From NCBI GenBank assembly GCA_964353355.1, contig CAYGVT010000053.1:1-8371 (forward strand): a stretch of DNA of 8,371 nt. Reading direction: 5' to 3'. Below the pieces are notes generated by a model that was not told the DNA's origin, made no database searches, and worked only from the letters and a program-made list of their open reading frames with translations. Source of the stretch: CAYGVT01 sp964353355. Its GTDB lineage: Archaea > Thermoplasmatota > DTKX01 > GCA-020343715. The position numbers and the translations under genes were made by a program. The first letter of the stretch is position 1. The number at the start of each line of letters is the position of its first letter. Of the stretch, positions 7,101 to 8,371 are shown piece by piece.

Positions 7101-7371
7101 GGTGCCAGTCAAGGATGGCTCGAAGCTCAACGTCGACGTCGCATCCCTGTCGAAGGGTACCCACACCCTAGGGGTCAAGCTCGTCCTCGATACGTTGGAA
7201 ACCAACCCGGTGCAGAAGGAGTTCACGCTGGCGGAGGAAGAGGAGGACGACGGGGGGATCTCTAGCACAACACTGCTCCTCGTGGCAATCCTCATCATCC
7301 TGATTGTGGTAATCGCTGTGGTCGCCCTGCTGCTAACGAGACGGAAGAAGCCGTCACAACCGTCGCCATGA
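4120..7371 (+). CDS. Membrane-anchored surface protein with C2-like head and Ig-like repeats
   Basis: A large exported protein probably displayed on the cell surface; substrate or partner unknown. From ATG 4120 it has 1083 residues; from the ATA at 4081 it would have 1096 and a complete signal peptide (basic KNNR, then a hydrophobic core ending LGSGA). The head (to about 4560) resembles a C2-type beta-sandwich: DFYYVMAWVD, SPHFNAVEAL, then YIVIALYDDDALLPDEQADIG, which looks like an acidic calcium-loop segment. A linker-like region with many N-x-S/T sequons follows (NTT, NWTNWT, NLT). Positions 4969-6386 hold four to five repeats of about 92 residues, each starting VD-x-x-x-P and ending near AGNVGE...F-K, of Ig/FN3-like type. 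Then come a bacterial-Ig-like domain (opening LVPGDGSSV, about 6421-6708), a Big2-like domain (about 6715-6970) and a last beta domain. An acidic EEEEDD stretch, a transmembrane helix (TLLLVAILIILIVVIAVVAL) and an RRKK tail end the protein. About a dozen sequons suggest N-glycosylation. Domain names are by eye. The head is much less GC-rich than the repeats. Confidence 0.85.
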   Translation: MIVLVLASLGMLGSGAKQLDTTINVGIKTADAINTNWDGGIGREQAPDFYYVMAWVDSTGATIYDSATGPPINNDASPHFNAVEALQRDKNTYGEDCYIVIALYDDDALLPDEQADIGLVVGVYEAVVKYNTHTNEFCVMIARNTWGPWTRAGQEVTTGGNGDGSNGPVSLRFTIENDNVQDSYPPAATYTLTPPAPDGANGWYISNTTINIQITDDDCYYKDECNLMINTTGGGQPFVEYNWNWTNWTDALLPGGEGKLNLTYYTVDPADDHHGTPVNIKISVDKTPPVMTSISGAPEWVVGPTVTLLWTAEDLISGIDRYQYKLDDGEPVETTESTCTLLPSPTPWNGTHTFSVRAVNVAGLWGEWSDYRFKVDQAPPVVEDLAGPGEWVKNGTEEVTFTWTGNDDFGADVNSTVDFFEYKVNLDGPMTCTSPLSIPVPEEGEYRLYVRATDKAGNVGEFSTLDFKVDLTRPVVTGLTGPTGWINTSQPKATFTWSGNDEFEADVFSGIASYEYHIDDGADQTCASPLLLDVPVNGSHTFYVRAIDTAGNVGQCATWEFKVDKSPPTVTDLAGPTWWERNATTNFTWSGTDETDADIVSGIAKYEYKVDDGTPTVGASKLNIPTGTEGTHTLRVRAIDTTGNVGEWASVEFKVDRTPPSVTKAELESGGLTTGSSSFVLKVTVSGGADGSPLKRLGVKVGTGAWSWVAIEDDGPTPTISVPLTVNTAGNHDIALKAEDEAGNVGAELTVTVKYDPSKQDLLPPLISGLVPGDGSSVTQRKPVITASYSDETTGDSGINITSVKLLLDSVDVTASATVTAEGITYTPGTDLALGTHSLSLTVGDHAPGKNKATKTWSFSVVELVADIVSIRLLPDPLSVMVGQEVVLSVTGTDSKGVEHPNLPVTLTASGGVGTLTGMTFTATVAGTGALTAQYGQLTDELAVTVVVAGTLPGLEIQSVIQDGKKVVVTLVLDGTLPAAAKCMVSVDGGAWSEVPVKDGSKLNVDVASLSKGTHTLGVKLVLDTLETNPVQKEFTLAEEEEDDGGISSTTLLLVAILIILIVVIAVVALLLTRRKKPSQPSP
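4969..6386 (+). repeat. Tandem Ig/FN3-like coding repeats, about 92 residues each
   Basis: Repeat starts (VDxxxP) lie at 4969, 5242, 5524, 5806 and 6082, giving unit lengths of 91, 94, 94 and 92 residues, and a more divergent fifth unit to about 6386. Shared features are VDxxPPxV at the start, a W near residue 14, TWSGxD-like cores in units 2-4 (absent as such in unit 1), YEYxxDDG, a THTxxVRAxDxAGNVG stretch and a closing FK. Units 2 to 4 share an acidic insert that unit 1 lacks. The similarity points to growth by duplication. Confidence 0.85.
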
Positions 7372-7453
7372 AGGGTACCGCCTACGGGATGAGCCTGAGC
7401 ATCAGGCATTTCGGCCCGGTCGATGGCGTGGTCCAGGCCAGGCCTTAGGGAGC

Positions 7454-7753
7454 TCCCATGAACGGATTGTTTCTCCATACCGATGGGGGGATGAAGAATG
7501 GCCCAGGACCTATCAAGCGCCCGTTGACGATGACCATCCGATGATACTGACGACCTTAGGCTATGCCCATGTACCCGGGGAGGTTGTGCCAACAACGGAC
7601 GCTCCCGCGGCCTGCGTGGAGGCTGTCTTCGTGCACCACGGTTTCGAATGGCCACTGTCCAATGGCCGCCCTATCGATGAGGGCTGGCAGGCGATACTGG
7701 GTGAGGACACGGTACCGGCCCCCGCCCCCTGGCCGCAGGTCTTCATGCGGTGA
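7454..7753 (+). pseudogene. Relic of a second DUF3160 gene (C-terminal end only)
   Basis: The frame ending at TGA 7751-7753 has no stop back to before 7373. Its last 64 residues align without gaps to the end of the intact DUF3160 protein (1440-3545), with 37 identities by my count; shared stretches include AVFVHH, PAACV and the final FMR. The match reaches upstream to SHERI at 7454-7468, also present in the intact gene at 3230-3244, with a more diverged segment between that is about five residues shorter. All upstream DUF3160 sequence is missing, being replaced by the end of the surface-protein gene. The only in-frame ATG (7541) has no ribosome binding site, so a 70-residue product is possible but unlikely. 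It is best read as the tail of a broken paralogue. It converges with the regulator gene, whose stop is 41 bases away. Confidence 0.75.
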
Positions 7754-7794
7754 GAGCACCCAGTCCGTCCAGAGGGCTCGGCACCGGAACGACC

Positions 7795-8371
7795 TCACTT
7801 GCTCCCAGTCCTCATCAAGGGCTGGGCATTGGCCACGAGCTGCCAGATGGCCTTGCGAAGGTGCTCGCCGTAGGTGGACCTGGAGATGCCCACCCTCTTG
7901 GCCGCTTTGTCCATCGAACCCCGCGCGGGCACGTCCAGCAGCCCCTCCTCCAAGGCCGTGGCCAGCACCTCGAGCTGCCTGTCGGTCAGTCCCGCGAAGA
8001 GCTGCGCCCCGACGACCCCGACCTGGTCCACCACGTCCAGGCTCGAGCGGGCTCGATGGGACAGGAGCTCGACCTCGCCCGAACGCTCGCAGGCCTCCAC
8101 GAAGCTCTTTATGGCACCCTGGTCCCTTGAGAACACGCGCCAGTGCTCCCAGCCGCCCGAGTACGTGCTCGGCTGCACCGGCCAGCAGCCGTGGCGCTCG
8201 GCGGTCGCCTCGATGGACTCCGGGCTGATGGGGCACCCGCAGTCCCTGCTCATGAGCACCGAGGACCGCTCGTCGGTCGAGAGCGGCTCCATCCCGAAGA
8301 AGGTGCCCGCGGCCTCGACCGCGCGCCTGAGGTAGTCCTGGTCGGGGGCGACGACGCGCATCACGTCCGTG
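7795..8371 (-). CDS. HTH_10 (bacterio-opsin activator-like) transcription regulator, N-terminus outside window
   Basis: A DNA-binding regulator of the archaeal bacterio-opsin-activator type. The visible part is about 191 residues. The C-terminal domain (residues about 124-176 counting from the GTG at 8364) begins GLTDRQLEVLATALEEGLLD and continues with VPARGSMDKAAKRVGISRST, then EHLRKA, which is the signature pattern of HTH_10. The N-terminal part is an alpha/beta sensor-like region with DCGCP (C42, C44) and HGCW (C60), possible metal or redox ligands. The frame is open to the window edge, with candidate starts at GTG 8364 and ATG 8361. Because related proteins usually have more sequence before the equivalent of VMRVVAPD, I treat it as truncated by the window, although a start at 8361 is not excluded. 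Its promoter and targets are not visible. Confidence 0.82.
   Translation of the reverse strand, partial: TDVMRVVAPDQDYLRRAVEAAGTFFGMEPLSTDERSSVLMSRDCGCPISPESIEATAERHGCWPVQPSTYSGGWEHWRVFSRDQGAIKSFVEACERSGEVELLSHRARSSLDVVDQVGVVGAQLFAGLTDRQLEVLATALEEGLLDVPARGSMDKAAKRVGISRSTYGEHLRKAIWQLVANAQPLMRTGSK

Noticed and set aside
7393..7407. Hairpin GCCTGA-GCA-TCAGGC after the surface gene as a terminator
   Set aside because: The stem is only 6 bp, followed by ATTTC and not a T tract, so termination is not supported.
4876..7655. Several long minus-strand frames opposite the Ig-repeat region
   Set aside because: They repeat with the same period as the plus-strand repeats and are Ser/Thr/Val- or Arg-rich shadows.
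7556..8236. Overlapping plus- and minus-strand long frames over the relic and regulator
   Set aside because: They are alternative frames of sequence already explained by the DUF3160 relic and the HTH_10 gene.

Overview
The window looks like chromosomal DNA of a GC-rich archaeon, most likely in the Thermoplasmatota or a related euryarchaeal lineage. The evidence is a bacterio-opsin-activator type (HTH_10) regulator, a family essentially confined to archaea; TATA-like elements where archaeal promoters are expected; and a long, sequon-rich, Ig-repeat surface protein with a C-terminal membrane anchor. The lineage is inferred from gene content only.

Layout: positions 1-35 probably hold the last codons of an upstream plus-strand gene. 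A GC-rich, hairpin-bearing spacer follows. A complete 1006-bp insertion sequence (374-1379) then carries one minus-strand DDE transposase of IS481 type, with imperfect inverted ends and a perfect 15-bp target duplication. It sits only 45 bp (after the duplicated site) upstream of the likely start of an intact secreted DUF3160 protein (1440-3545, +). A 535-bp AT-richer spacer (3546-4080) carries a promoter-like stretch and a strong ribosome binding site. That site leads into a 1083-1096 residue cell-surface protein (to 7371, +): signal peptide, C2-like head, at least four Ig/FN3-like repeats, further Ig-like domains, a transmembrane segment and a basic tail. Directly downstream lies a start-less relic of a second DUF3160 gene (7454-7753, +). 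The window ends with a minus-strand HTH_10 regulator that runs off the edge (7795-8371).

How the parts may relate: the DUF3160 protein and the Ig-repeat protein are both predicted to be exported and probably act at or outside the cell surface, but nothing shows that they work together. The surface gene lies between a whole DUF3160 gene and the tail of another, which suggests that a former tandem DUF3160 pair was broken by rearrangement. The IS insertion is recent by its perfect target duplication and may have changed expression of the DUF3160 gene. The regulator converges on this block and belongs to a different transcription unit.

I did not find a convincing new defence, CRISPR or biosynthetic system. 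The best leads are the IS insertion with possible outward promoter activity, the surface gene whose ideal start position reads ATA, the composition break in that gene's head domain, and the DUF3160 relic.
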